Shown piece by piece: positions 1 through 7,758 of a stretch of DNA of 48,196 nucleotides. The notes under the pieces are model-generated. The model made no database searches, was not told the DNA's origin, and saw only the letters and a list, made by a program, of their open reading frames with translations. The position numbers were made by a program, and so were the translations under genes. Location: assembly GCF_029379315.1 (NCBI RefSeq), contig NZ_JAQYWQ010000046.1, forward strand, positions 1 to 48,196, written 5' to 3'. Each line of letters begins with the position of its first letter. The stretch's first letter is position 1. Origin of the DNA: Nostoc sp. S13 (GTDB lineage Bacteria; Cyanobacteriota; Cyanobacteriia; Cyanobacteriales; Nostocaceae).

Positions 1-86
1 GTCCGCGTTCGCGCAGCGTCTCGCAGAGAGCGTCTTGATTCTGACTCCTGAATTCTGACTTCTGAATTCTTCTTCAAATAGCAACT

Positions 87-128
87 ACTGGAAGTTCAAA
101 ACTTGAATAGCTTCCAGTTTTTTTATTT
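87..128 (+). terminator. Rho-independent terminator of a gene lying before the window
   Basis: An 8-bp inverted repeat (ACTGGAAG at 87-94, CTTCCAGT at 111-118) is followed directly by a run of T. This is the classic intrinsic terminator layout for + strand transcription, so a gene reading rightwards probably ends just before the window. Confidence 0.7.
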
Positions 129-137
129 ATATGTAAA

Positions 138-175
138 TAAAAATCAGGTGAGCAATTTGCCCACCTGATTTTTGT
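138..175. terminator. Bidirectional terminator downstream of rpe
   Basis: Arms AAAATCAGGTG (140-150) and CACCTGATTTT (162-172) pair perfectly, with A-rich sequence before and T-rich sequence after. It can therefore stop transcripts from either side. It sits about 25 bp past the rpe stop on the minus strand. Confidence 0.7.
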
Positions 176-200
176 GGAGTATAGTTAATCTAAAAATGAA

Positions 201-908
201 TTAAACCTTGGCTAATTCTGGGGAAGGACGCTTGCTATTGCGAATTTCTGTAATCGCCTCAGCATAATCTTTAGCGTTAAATACAGCTGAACCGGCGACA
301 ACTGCATTAGCTCCCGCTTCCAAAACTTGCCAGGTATTATTTGCCTTGAGTCCTCCATCCACTTCAATCCAAGGGTCAAGACCACGTTCATCACACATTT
401 GACGCAGCTTGCGGATTTTGGGTAATACACCAGGGATAAAGCTTTGACCACCAAAACCAGGATTGACGCTCATAATCAGTACTAAATCGCACAAATCTAG
501 AACGTATTCAATTAGCTCTAGAGGGCTACCAGGATTAAGTACAACTCCAGCTTTCTTACCAAGCTCTTTAATTTGCCCCAAGGTGCGGTGCAGGTGCGGG
601 GAAGCATTATGCTCGCAGTGTACCGTGATATGATCGGCACCCGCCTTAGCAAATCCCTCTACATACTTTTCTGGCTCCACAATCATCAAGTGGACATCTA
701 GTGGCTTGGTCGTAATCGGACGAATCGCCTCCACAATCAGAGGACCTATTGTAATATTGGGTACAAAACGACCGTCCATTACATCAACATGAATCCAATC
801 TGCTCCAGCCGCGTCTACAGCGCGAATTTCGTCACCCAGACGACTAAAATCGGCTGATAGGATAGATGGAGCAATTACAATAGGCTTTTGAGATCGGTTT
901 TGGGTCAT
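201..908 (-). CDS. rpe: Ribulose-phosphate 3-epimerase
   Basis: Interconverts D-ribulose 5-phosphate and D-xylulose 5-phosphate in the Calvin cycle and pentose phosphate pathway; cytosolic. The 235-aa protein has the normal family length and begins with the typical [13 protein letters not shown] stretch. Metal and catalytic residues of the TIM barrel are visible: His40 and Asp42 in [12 protein letters not shown], His73 in DVHLM, and Asp184 in VDGG. The phosphate-binding region includes SVNPGFGGQ near 147-155. The ATG at 906-908 is the natural start because the conserved N-terminus follows closely. The gene stands alone, with a terminator behind it and a divergent subtilase-like gene in front. 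Confidence 0.97.
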   Translation of the reverse strand: MTQNRSQKPIVIAPSILSADFSRLGDEIRAVDAAGADWIHVDVMDGRFVPNITIGPLIVEAIRPITTKPLDVHLMIVEPEKYVEGFAKAGADHITVHCEHNASPHLHRTLGQIKELGKKAGVVLNPGSPLELIEYVLDLCDLVLIMSVNPGFGGQSFIPGVLPKIRKLRQMCDERGLDPWIEVDGGLKANNTWQVLEAGANAVVAGSAVFNAKDYAEAITEIRNSKRPSPELAKV

Positions 909-1021
909 GGCTAGTGGGTTTTAAGCGTCCTCGTCTGTACTCATTGTAACAAAACATTGAGCAAGACTCATAATTTCGATCTTGGCTTTTTTGGGGAGTG
1001 GGGAGTGGGGGAGATGGGGGA

Positions 1022-1061
1022 AAATGACAAATGACCAATGACAAATGACAAATGACAAATG
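1022..1061 (+). repeat. Heptanucleotide STRR (ACAAATG)n at the start of the subtilase gene
   Basis: Six ATG triplets occur exactly 7 bp apart (1024, 1031, 1038, 1045, 1052, 1059). The last is the start codon of the following gene. Short heptamer tandem repeats of this kind are known from heterocystous cyanobacteria. A G-rich stretch (988-1020) precedes the array. Confidence 0.85.
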
Positions 1062-2654
1062 ACTAAAAAACTAACCTGGCTAATTTGGGGATTAACTGCT
1101 TCCTGTCTAAGTGCGCCGGTAATTGCTTCAGCTTTAGAATCTGCACTAGGAACTAATGGTATTGATGCTCTGAGGCTACACCAACCTCCTTATAATTTAA
1201 TCGGTCGTAAGATTGCTATTGGTCAAGTGGAAATTGGCCGACCGGGAATGTTTGGCTGGGATAAGGCGGTGTCTAAAAATCGCGCCATATCTTTAGCGGC
1301 GGTGTTCTTACGCAATGGCCCAGCTAAATCAAATAGCGGTGTTGACTCCCACGCTTACAATGTCGCTGGTGTGATGGTGAGTCATGACAAAGCTTGGCCG
1401 GGAGTTGCTCCGGGAGCGCGATTGTATTCGTCTGCGGTGGGTTCTACTAAAAACATGGGTCAGCCAGAAGAGTGCTTATCGGCCCAGTACATAGCATTGC
1501 AAAATGGTGGCGATGTCCGTGCGATTAACTTTAGTTTTGGTGAACCTCTGAGCCGCGACCCTCGACCGGATGCTACTTTAGACGGCAATGCTTTGCTAAC
1601 TTTATGTGTTGACTGGTCTAGTCGCGTTCATGATGTTTTGTATGCGATCGCAGGCAATCAGGGTAAGGGTGGTATTCCCATTCCTACAGATAATTTTAAC
1701 GCAGTGAACGTGGCCTTTTCATCCCGCAGAGGGGGAGTTTTTAACAAAGTAGACGTGGCTAATCTGGCCGGTGCTAATCAAGGAGTGAGTGGAAGGCTAG
1801 CGGGAAGGGAATTTGATCTTGGTGGGCGTCGTGCTATCAGTTTAGTTGCTCCTGGGAATAACATTCCTTTGCTCAATCCAGATGGCAAATTGAATAAGGT
1901 TACAGGGACAAGTTTTGCAGCGCCTCAAGTTACGGCTACTGTTGCTCTGTTACAAGAATTTGCTGACCGACAGCTCCGGGCAAAACTGCCCCACTGGAGC
2001 ATCGATTCTCGCCATCATCAAGTGATGAAAGCTGTATTGCTGAATTCAGCAGATAAAATCCAAGATAGCGGTGATGGCTTACGGTTGGGTATGACTCGAA
2101 CGCTAATTGATAAACAAAATCAAAACTGGCTAGATTCTGATGCTTATAAAGATCCAAAGATTCCCTTGGATGGCCAAATGGGAGCGGGTCATTTAAATGT
2201 ATTTCGCGCTTACGAGCAATTTAGTGCTGGTCAATGGCAGCCATCAGCTGTGGTGCCAGCTATTGGTTGGGATTATCGCACAATCGATGTTGGAGCATCT
2301 GTTGACTATATTTTAGCAAAACCGTTAAAGCAGGGAAGTTTTGTTGCTATCACCCTAAGTTGGGATCGATTGGTGGAACTCAACGATAAAAATAAAAACC
2401 AGCAATATGACCTGGGCGAAAGTTTTCGCGATCGCGGTTTGAATAATCTCGACCTATACTTAGTAAAAGCTAATGCTCAAAATTCAGATACTGATGCTGT
2501 TTGTTCCTCAATCAGCGCCATCGATAGTGTAGAACATATTTTCTGCCCCGTTGCTGCTGCTGGCAATTACAAAATCCGCGTCCAGTTTCGTCAAAAGATC
2601 AATGAAGCGACTCAGCCTTATAGTTTAGCTTGGTGGAGTGTACCTATAAATTGA
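1059..2654 (+). CDS. Exported S8 (subtilase) family serine peptidase-like protein
   Basis: The 531-aa protein has a signal peptide (basic residues 3-4, hydrophobic 5-23, likely cleavage near residue 25). Subtilase landmarks follow: a His motif around His98 (DSHAYNVAG), an oxyanion Asn in AGNQGKGG, and the nucleophile Ser285 in GTSFAAPQV. At the usual Asp position, where V-x-D-T/S-G is expected, it reads GQVEIGRPG with Glu58, so the triad is atypical. Activity is likely but not assured. The C-terminal ~120 residues look like a beta-rich domain with an acidic DKNKNQQYD stretch. The ATG lies in a heptamer repeat without a clear Shine-Dalgarno sequence. The stop is 10 bp from the end of a convergent DUF1822 gene. 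Confidence 0.8.
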   Translation: MTKKLTWLIWGLTASCLSAPVIASALESALGTNGIDALRLHQPPYNLIGRKIAIGQVEIGRPGMFGWDKAVSKNRAISLAAVFLRNGPAKSNSGVDSHAYNVAGVMVSHDKAWPGVAPGARLYSSAVGSTKNMGQPEECLSAQYIALQNGGDVRAINFSFGEPLSRDPRPDATLDGNALLTLCVDWSSRVHDVLYAIAGNQGKGGIPIPTDNFNAVNVAFSSRRGGVFNKVDVANLAGANQGVSGRLAGREFDLGGRRAISLVAPGNNIPLLNPDGKLNKVTGTSFAAPQVTATVALLQEFADRQLRAKLPHWSIDSRHHQVMKAVLLNSADKIQDSGDGLRLGMTRTLIDKQNQNWLDSDAYKDPKIPLDGQMGAGHLNVFRAYEQFSAGQWQPSAVVPAIGWDYRTIDVGASVDYILAKPLKQGSFVAITLSWDRLVELNDKNKNQQYDLGESFRDRGLNNLDLYLVKANAQNSDTDAVCSSISAIDSVEHIFCPVAAAGNYKIRVQFRQKINEATQPYSLAWWSVPIN

Positions 2655-2664
2655 AACAGGATTG

Positions 2665-3840
2665 TTAAAACTTGAGTATTTCCCGATCATAGTTGTCGGG
2701 AAAAGGTTCTATTTCCCAGACTATGCTTTCTCCTGCTTCTAAGGCAACTTCTACGTAGAGTTGTTCTACGGCCGTTGTGGCTACATTTTCGTTATTGGGA
2801 AAAGGCTGTAAATCTTCAGTGAGTAATCGGAGTTTAAAACCACCGGGAATAGCTGCACCGACGGCGGCGTTACGTAATTCAAAACGCCAAATAGTTGCAT
2901 TTGGATCATTTTCTGGTATAATTACAAGCTCATAAATTTGACCTGCGATTGCCAACCGACGAGAGAGAATAGTACTTGGTTGTGTGTCTTGGGTACTCCG
3001 CGCCCCAGCAGCACTCAGTTGTAAATCAAAGCTTCCCCAACCGACAGCCTTAGCAACTTGAGAAATACCGCTTTGCAACCATTGGAGAACTGACCACTGT
3101 TCAGGTAATCCTAAGCGTCGTTGATATAAGTTTTGTCGCCAACCGCTATGTTGAATTAATCCAGCCCATAGTTGAAAAGGGATTTCTTCTCGGGGTATAA
3201 GTATTTCCGGGTTTCCCAGACGGGCAATTAAATTTTGTGCTTGTTGTGGCGATAAGCTTGGAATCTCTTCAAGGGTGCTACGCGTAGGTTCTTCTGGACA
3301 CAATTGACGCGCTATAGCTAAAACGCTGATGTCGTTGATTATATCAGTAGCATCCAGGGAATAAGTGCGATCGCTGGCATCATAACTGCCTTGATTTTTA
3401 AGTTTTTCATGGCTACAATAACCCCAAACCCTAACATAGCCTTCGTCTGGTTCGACTTGCACAGCTAAATAATAATCACCTACCCAACTAGGAATATCCA
3501 CCCATTCTTGGGGTACTCGCAATTCACTTAAATCAATTGCCTCGCTAGGAATCAATACTAATCTGATTGCGTCAAGCGTGAGTGCAATTCCATTAACCAG
3601 TTCCCAGAAACTGGGTAAAGCAGTGGTAGTTGGCCAAACCTTTGTCTGTGGTGTCCAGTCTTCTTGCAACCATAGCAAGATAGCACCCAGGCAAAGTTGA
3701 TTAATATAAGCTTGATAGCGAGAATTAGCATTAGAAAAAGCTTGATTGTCCAAATCCGCTTGGTTTTGGGTAATTGTCGGGATTTCTAAAACCAGATGTG
3801 TTGAACTAACGAAAGTAAATACAGTGGTGTCAATGGTCAT
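2665..3840 (-). CDS. DUF1822 family protein
   Basis: A cyanobacterial family of unknown function, about 391 aa here. Recognisable elements are the N-terminal region following MTIDTTVF, the AYINQLCLGAILLWLQ stretch, and the WVDIPSWVGDYYLAVQV core. No signal peptide or membrane segment is evident. I set the start at ATG 3838-3840. The frame stays open upstream to 3888, but only through a GGGCATT tandem repeat that would encode a PNAQCPM-like repeat, so that extension is probably not native. It lies about 150 bp downstream of a sigma-70-like gene on the same strand; DUF1822 genes commonly sit beside such sigma genes in cyanobacteria, which suggests a joint regulatory role (inference). Confidence 0.75.
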   Translation of the reverse strand: MTIDTTVFTFVSSTHLVLEIPTITQNQADLDNQAFSNANSRYQAYINQLCLGAILLWLQEDWTPQTKVWPTTTALPSFWELVNGIALTLDAIRLVLIPSEAIDLSELRVPQEWVDIPSWVGDYYLAVQVEPDEGYVRVWGYCSHEKLKNQGSYDASDRTYSLDATDIINDISVLAIARQLCPEEPTRSTLEEIPSLSPQQAQNLIARLGNPEILIPREEIPFQLWAGLIQHSGWRQNLYQRRLGLPEQWSVLQWLQSGISQVAKAVGWGSFDLQLSAAGARSTQDTQPSTILSRRLAIAGQIYELVIIPENDPNATIWRFELRNAAVGAAIPGGFKLRLLTEDLQPFPNNENVATTAVEQLYVEVALEAGESIVWEIEPFPDNYDREILKF

Positions 3841-3846
3841 AGGAAT

Positions 3847-3892
3847 TGGGCATTGGGCATTGGGCATTGGGCATTGGGCATTGGGCATTGGG
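3847..3892. repeat. STRR, (GGGCATT)n
   Basis: About six tandem copies of the heptamer GGGCATT lie directly upstream of the DUF1822 start codon. The same heptamer occurs inside the histidine kinase gene at about 31,276-31,310. Confidence 0.85.
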
Positions 3893-3914
3893 AAAGAGGA
3901 GGCAGGAGGCAGAA

Positions 3915-3975
3915 GTTTTTTATTTTTTATTTTTTATTTTTTATTTTTTATTTTTTATTTTTTAATTTTTAATTG
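3915..3975. repeat. STRR, (TTTTTTA)n
   Basis: Seven or so heptamers of T6A run between the DUF1822 and sigma factor genes. It is a second, unrelated heptamer array only 25 bp from the GGGCATT array. Confidence 0.85.
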
Positions 3976-3987
3976 ACTTCTCCCTCG

Positions 3988-5154
3988 TCATACACCATAG
4001 TAATTTTTCAACCATTCCTCCATTAGTATGTTTATACTTTTAAGTAGGTCTGAGGTGACGGAAATATGCAAACTATCTTTACTCCAGTTAGCTAAAAAGC
4101 GTAACAAAGTTTCTTGGGCTTTTTTTAGTCGCCGTGAGATAGTATATTGCTGTATTTGTAATTGTTTGGCAATTTTGTCTTGAGTTAGTTCTTGAGCATA
4201 ATAAAGTTGTAAAATTTCTTGTACTTGCGGTTCAAGTTGAGCGATCGCAGCTACTAATACTTTGTTAATCTCAGTTTGTTGAAAGTTTCTTGTTTGTTCT
4301 TCTTCTTGGGCAAGAATTTCATTAACGAGAGATTCTTGTTGTGTTCCGGGAATATTATCAAGCCACTCCCACGAATCATCGCCACCTTTAGGGATATTCA
4401 GAGAGTCAACGGTAAAATAACGATAGCGGCGTGCGGCTTTAGCAGCAGTTAAAAGCCACTTTTCTAAGGTTTGGGAATTGACTTGCTGACTACTTTGTGA
4501 ATTATAAGCTTTAGCGATCGCCTCCCAAATTTCATTGTCTGGTTGAGAAATTTGGCGACAAGTACCTTTTTGGGTTGGGATATATATAGTTTTGAAACAG
4601 TTCCAAGCGAGGACATAAGCATTAATATCCTCTGGCAATAAGCCGGCATTTTGTAAAGACTCTACCAAAAACTTTTTAGTGATTTTTCGTAATAGTCCCC
4701 AATCTGTACAAATATCAATTTCACGATTTTGGCGTAAATTTTCCCGGATAGCACTGCTAAAGATGGCACTAGCGTAGTTTTTTAATATAAAGCCTTGATC
4801 TGCATTAAATCCTTTGAGGACTTTCTCAACTTGAGCGATCGCAATTTGAAAACAGTCTGATAGGTTGTACTGAGTACTCGCAAAACTGTTAACTGTTTTT
4901 TGGGATGCCCAATAACAGGATTCTTGCAAGTAAGCTGCCAGATGCTCTTTAGCCAGTAGCTTCGTTTCATGAATGAGCCAAAATTTATACCAGTATAAAA
5001 CCCAAAAATGTTCCGAAGTTTCTTGAGGCGTGCGGTTGAGACAATTTTGGATACTGCGACGTAACTTTGATTCCGTCGCCCAACGACTGAAGCGATCGGC
5101 GTTAAATTGCACAAAAGTTGAAAAGATTTCAATAATGCTTTGCCGAGGATGCAT
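3988..5154 (-). CDS. Sigma-70 family RNA polymerase sigma factor (cyanobacterial type)
   Basis: A 388-aa protein. The C-terminal part (about 300-355) is a clear sigma region 4: a QLEPQVQEILQLYYAQELTQ segment, then a helix-turn-helix reading KIAKQLQIQQYTISRRLKKAQ. The middle part is all-helical and does not match a textbook region 2, so this is a divergent ECF-like or group 4-like factor. It probably redirects RNA polymerase to a small regulon. The DUF1822 gene follows on the same strand, with the T6A and GGGCATT arrays between them. The divergent upstream neighbour is a small exported protein, sharing the 5155-5338 promoter region. Confidence 0.75.
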   Translation of the reverse strand: MHPRQSIIEIFSTFVQFNADRFSRWATESKLRRSIQNCLNRTPQETSEHFWVLYWYKFWLIHETKLLAKEHLAAYLQESCYWASQKTVNSFASTQYNLSDCFQIAIAQVEKVLKGFNADQGFILKNYASAIFSSAIRENLRQNREIDICTDWGLLRKITKKFLVESLQNAGLLPEDINAYVLAWNCFKTIYIPTQKGTCRQISQPDNEIWEAIAKAYNSQSSQQVNSQTLEKWLLTAAKAARRYRYFTVDSLNIPKGGDDSWEWLDNIPGTQQESLVNEILAQEEEQTRNFQQTEINKVLVAAIAQLEPQVQEILQLYYAQELTQDKIAKQLQIQQYTISRRLKKAQETLLRFLANWSKDSLHISVTSDLLKSINILMEEWLKNYYGV

Positions 5155-5338
5155 AAAAAATTGGAACCCAACCTATAGGAAGAGTGAAAGCGTTAAACGA
5201 TGCCTACACAAACTTTACTACAAGGGGTGAGGATTATATTTCGACTTGAATGAAATATTTAATACTTAGCCAAATGGTAATCGTGTCTACTTATCAATAA
5301 GTTACAAAAACAATTACGAATAATGGAGTGTGACTAAA

Positions 5339-5767
5339 ATGTTGAAACGTTCTTTGAGTCTTATTGCTGCTACTGGCATCTTAACTACTGCTTTGATCAG
5401 CCCTGCTTTAGCTGTACCTGCTGACTTTATTGGTACTTGGGTAAATAAAGATGTTAATACTTCTAATATTACACGTTTAGTAATTACCTCAGGTGGTGGC
5501 AATAAATTAAAGATTCAGGTGTTTGGTAAATGTCATCCTAGTGATTGTGATTGGGGAACTGCACCATTACTTACCTATGGTATTAATGTCCAAGATACTA
5601 ATCATAAATATGCAACAGCGAACTATAATAAAGGCTTTGCAAATTCCTTTCTAACCTTGGGATCTGCTCGTCAAGAAGTACTGTTGCAAGGCTACACGCA
5701 GTTTTTAGATAATAGCGGTAGGCAAAATTACTATTCTCGTGAATATTTTCAAAAGCAAAAAGAGTGA
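5339..5767 (+). CDS. Small exported protein of unknown function
   Basis: 142 aa with a clear signal peptide (MLKRSLSLIAATGILTTALI, likely cleavage after ALA near residue 25). The mature part starts PADFIGTWVN and is rich in beta-type alternation, with two Cys close together (KCHPSDC) that could form a disulfide outside the cytoplasm. The GTWVN opening resembles small lipocalin-like barrels, but I cannot name a family. ATG 5339 has GGAG ten bases upstream; an in-frame GTG at 5330 lies too close to that site. An intrinsic terminator follows at about 5824. Confidence 0.75.
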   Translation: MLKRSLSLIAATGILTTALISPALAVPADFIGTWVNKDVNTSNITRLVITSGGGNKLKIQVFGKCHPSDCDWGTAPLLTYGINVQDTNHKYATANYNKGFANSFLTLGSARQEVLLQGYTQFLDNSGRQNYYSREYFQKQKE

Positions 5768-5823
5768 GATAAGTAATCACTAAAAATCAGCATCAATTAT
5801 TAATCTAACTTTCTCCCAGCATT

Positions 5824-5849
5824 AAACCTCGCCTGTGCGGGGTTTTTCT
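5824..5849 (+). terminator. Rho-independent terminator
   Basis: AACCTCGC and GCGGGGTT form a G-U-containing stem with a CTGT loop, followed by TTTTT. It ends the transcript of the preceding exported protein and so separates it from the peptide/radical SAM block. Confidence 0.75.
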
Positions 5850-5995
5850 ATTTGTATTCCCGATTGAATTATTCCCGAAAAATAATTTTCAAAAATTTTC
5901 CCCAAGATTGCATAAAAACATCAAAGCAAACCTATTGAGTAAGTGAAGGAGTTGAAACCCACAACAACATTACTAACTTCCAGGACTGACAAAAT

Positions 5996-6337
5996 ATGAA
6001 ACTTTCTAGAAATCTCTCTGGTGCTTTACTTCTAGCTTTAAGCATTGCTGTTCCTTCAGCATTTATTTCTACAACTGTTAAAGCCCAACTAGTAGTAAAC
6101 AAAACACCTTTAGAAGTTAATCGTGTCCAAACACCTATTAAGTTTGCTCCCAATGTGATTAATAAAGTGGATGTATTACGTCCAGGCGGTTTAACAGGTA
6201 AGGATGGTTTCCGAGATGCTTTTAGAGATTCTTTCAAAGAAAAGGGCAAACTGAATAATCCTCTTAATGTTCTAACCCAACCAGCCGCACCTGCTTCAGC
6301 AGTCAATACTTTCCGCACTTTGAATAAAGTCCGCTAG
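5996..6337 (+). CDS. Candidate radical-SAM-modified precursor peptide, exported, 113 aa
   Basis: The sequence shows a signal peptide (residues 1-30, VKA cleavage site), a Pro/Asn/Val-rich middle, and at 72-82 three motifs with a period of four: F72-R-D74, F76-R-D78, F80-K-E82, preceded by GGLTGKDG. A short tail ends in NTFRTLNKVR. Three-residue cyclophane-forming radical SAM/SPASM enzymes are known to join an aromatic residue to the residue two positions on, so this pattern, 230 bp upstream of such an enzyme, suggests a RiPP precursor (inference). The alternative is a plain amphipathic helix in an exported protein. ATG 5996 has AGGA about 12 bases upstream. The stop codon lies inside a perfect 17-bp hairpin. 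Confidence 0.6.
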   Translation: MKLSRNLSGALLLALSIAVPSAFISTTVKAQLVVNKTPLEVNRVQTPIKFAPNVINKVDVLRPGGLTGKDGFRDAFRDSFKEKGKLNNPLNVLTQPAAPASAVNTFRTLNKVR

Positions 6338-6363
6338 AAAGATATCTATCTTTCTAGCGGACT
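6328..6363 (+). promoter_or_regulatory. Perfect 17-bp hairpin spanning the precursor stop codon
   Basis: AGTCCGCTAGAAAGATA (6328-6344) pairs perfectly with 6347-6363, leaving a 2-base loop. The TAG stop is at 6335-6337 within the left arm. No T run follows, so it is more likely a processing, stability or partial read-through element than a simple terminator. Confidence 0.6.
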
Positions 6364-6471
6364 TACGCAGAAGAGATCCCCCAACCCCCTTAAAAAGGGG
6401 GCTTTCAAGTTCCCCCCTTTTTAAGGGGGGTTAGGGGGGATCGAGGTTTCAAGCTTTGATTGCGTAAGTCC
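6359..6471. mobile_element. MITE-like element with GGACTTACGCA termini
   Basis: Terminal inverted repeats GGACTTACGCA (6359-6369) and TGCGTAAGTCC (6461-6471) enclose a second large inverted repeat made of C-rich and G-rich halves (ATCCCCCAACC... and ...GGTTAGGGGGGAT). No open frame. It lies between the candidate precursor and its radical SAM gene. Single TGCGTAAGTCC-like ends also occur near 13,607 and 38,597. Confidence 0.7.
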
Positions 6472-6570
6472 TGTTTCTAACGATTAATAAATACTTCTCC
6501 CTGAAGAAAACAGTTATATTTCCTCTCCTTCAGGGAATTTTCCCCATTTATAATTTATCAGGATAAAGTC

Positions 6571-7755
6571 ATGAATGCCAGCCCAAGACAGGTTCAGTTT
6601 GTTATAAAAACATCAAAGTTTTGTAACTTACGTTGCCGCTATTGCTATGAATATGCAGAATTAGGAAATAAAGCAGCGATCGCGCCTGAACAATTGGAAC
6701 AAATGTTCCATAATATTGCTAACTATTATCGTCAACTTGACTTTCCCGTTGATATTCAATTTGTTTGGCATGGTGGCGAGCCTCTATTACAATCACCAGA
6801 CTATTATTGGCAAGCATTTGACCTTCAACGCCAGATGTTTGGTGAATTAGCCAACAATATCACAAATGCAATTCAAACGAACCTAACTGTACTTAACCCC
6901 GAACGTATTCGCCTATTAAAAGATGGATTTGATGAGGTAGGCGTGTCCATAGATTTATTTGGGGGATTGAGAGTTAATCGTTCTGCTATTGATTCTCTAG
7001 ATACTGTTTTAAAAAATATGGATCGTTTGAATAAAGCAAATATCCCCTTTGGGTGTATCACTGTTTTAACCAAACTTAACTTGCCATATCTGCGAGAAAT
7101 TTACAACTTTTATCAAACTATGAATCTCTCTTTTAGGGTTTTACCTTTATTTAAAGGTTCTTTTGATGGGCAACATCAAGGTTTTGAGATTTCTGCCCAG
7201 GAAACTTTAGATGCTTTTTGTACTCTAGTAGATTTTTGGCTAGAAGATCAAGAGTTTGTATCAGTTGTGCCCATAGTTGATTACATTCAGCAGGTTATTC
7301 ATCATTACACTCCCAATTCTTCTTTAATTTTTTATGATAAAAGAGAATGGGAAAACATTTATTTAGTAAATACAACAGGCGATATATATAGCTATGCTGA
7401 TGCCTATGAAATCGAGCGTAGTCATGGTAATATATTCACCACACCTTTAACAGATTTAATAGTAGGAGAACGCCACCGACAAATCATTATAGAAGCTGAA
7501 GAACGGATGGCAGCAACCTGTAGTAAATGTACTTACTTTGGTAGTTGTAGTGGTTCTCCAGTTGCCGAAGGTAGTCGACAATATAATGATATTGATGAAT
7601 CGGGCGCGATTCGCTGCATCCTCGAGCAAGGAACGCTGCAACACATTGAGTATCGCCTCAAACAAGCTGGAATTATTAATCCGCAGACGGGAAAACTAGA
7701 TATAGAACAAATTAAGTTACCTGCTTTTGCCCCTTCTTTAGCTACTGCTGTGTAA
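6571..7755 (+). CDS. Radical SAM/SPASM peptide maturase
   Basis: 394 aa. The radical SAM cluster motif is C18-x3-C22-x2-C25 (KFCNLRCRYC), followed by a VWHGGEPLL segment for SAM binding. The C-terminal SPASM region shows Cys317, Cys320, Cys326 and Cys349 (CSKCTYFGSC ... RC), which would bind auxiliary iron-sulfur clusters. SPASM enzymes of this length typically modify peptides by C-C, C-S or C-O crosslinking. The adjacent exported peptide with F-x-D/E repeats is the obvious substrate candidate. ATG 6571 has AGGA about 8-10 bases upstream. Only 3 bp separate its stop from the caspase-STAND-WD40 gene, so the two are almost certainly co-translated. The exact subfamily is unresolved. Confidence 0.9.
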   Translation: MNASPRQVQFVIKTSKFCNLRCRYCYEYAELGNKAAIAPEQLEQMFHNIANYYRQLDFPVDIQFVWHGGEPLLQSPDYYWQAFDLQRQMFGELANNITNAIQTNLTVLNPERIRLLKDGFDEVGVSIDLFGGLRVNRSAIDSLDTVLKNMDRLNKANIPFGCITVLTKLNLPYLREIYNFYQTMNLSFRVLPLFKGSFDGQHQGFEISAQETLDAFCTLVDFWLEDQEFVSVVPIVDYIQQVIHHYTPNSSLIFYDKREWENIYLVNTTGDIYSYADAYEIERSHGNIFTTPLTDLIVGERHRQIIIEAEERMAATCSKCTYFGSCSGSPVAEGSRQYNDIDESGAIRCILEQGTLQHIEYRLKQAGIINPQTGKLDIEQIKLPAFAPSLATAV

Positions 7756-7758
7756 AAA

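Noticed and set aside
3847..3892. Tandem units that could suggest a CRISPR array
   Set aside because: Units are 7-bp heptamers without spacers; the same holds at 1,022 and 31,276. These are STRR repeats.
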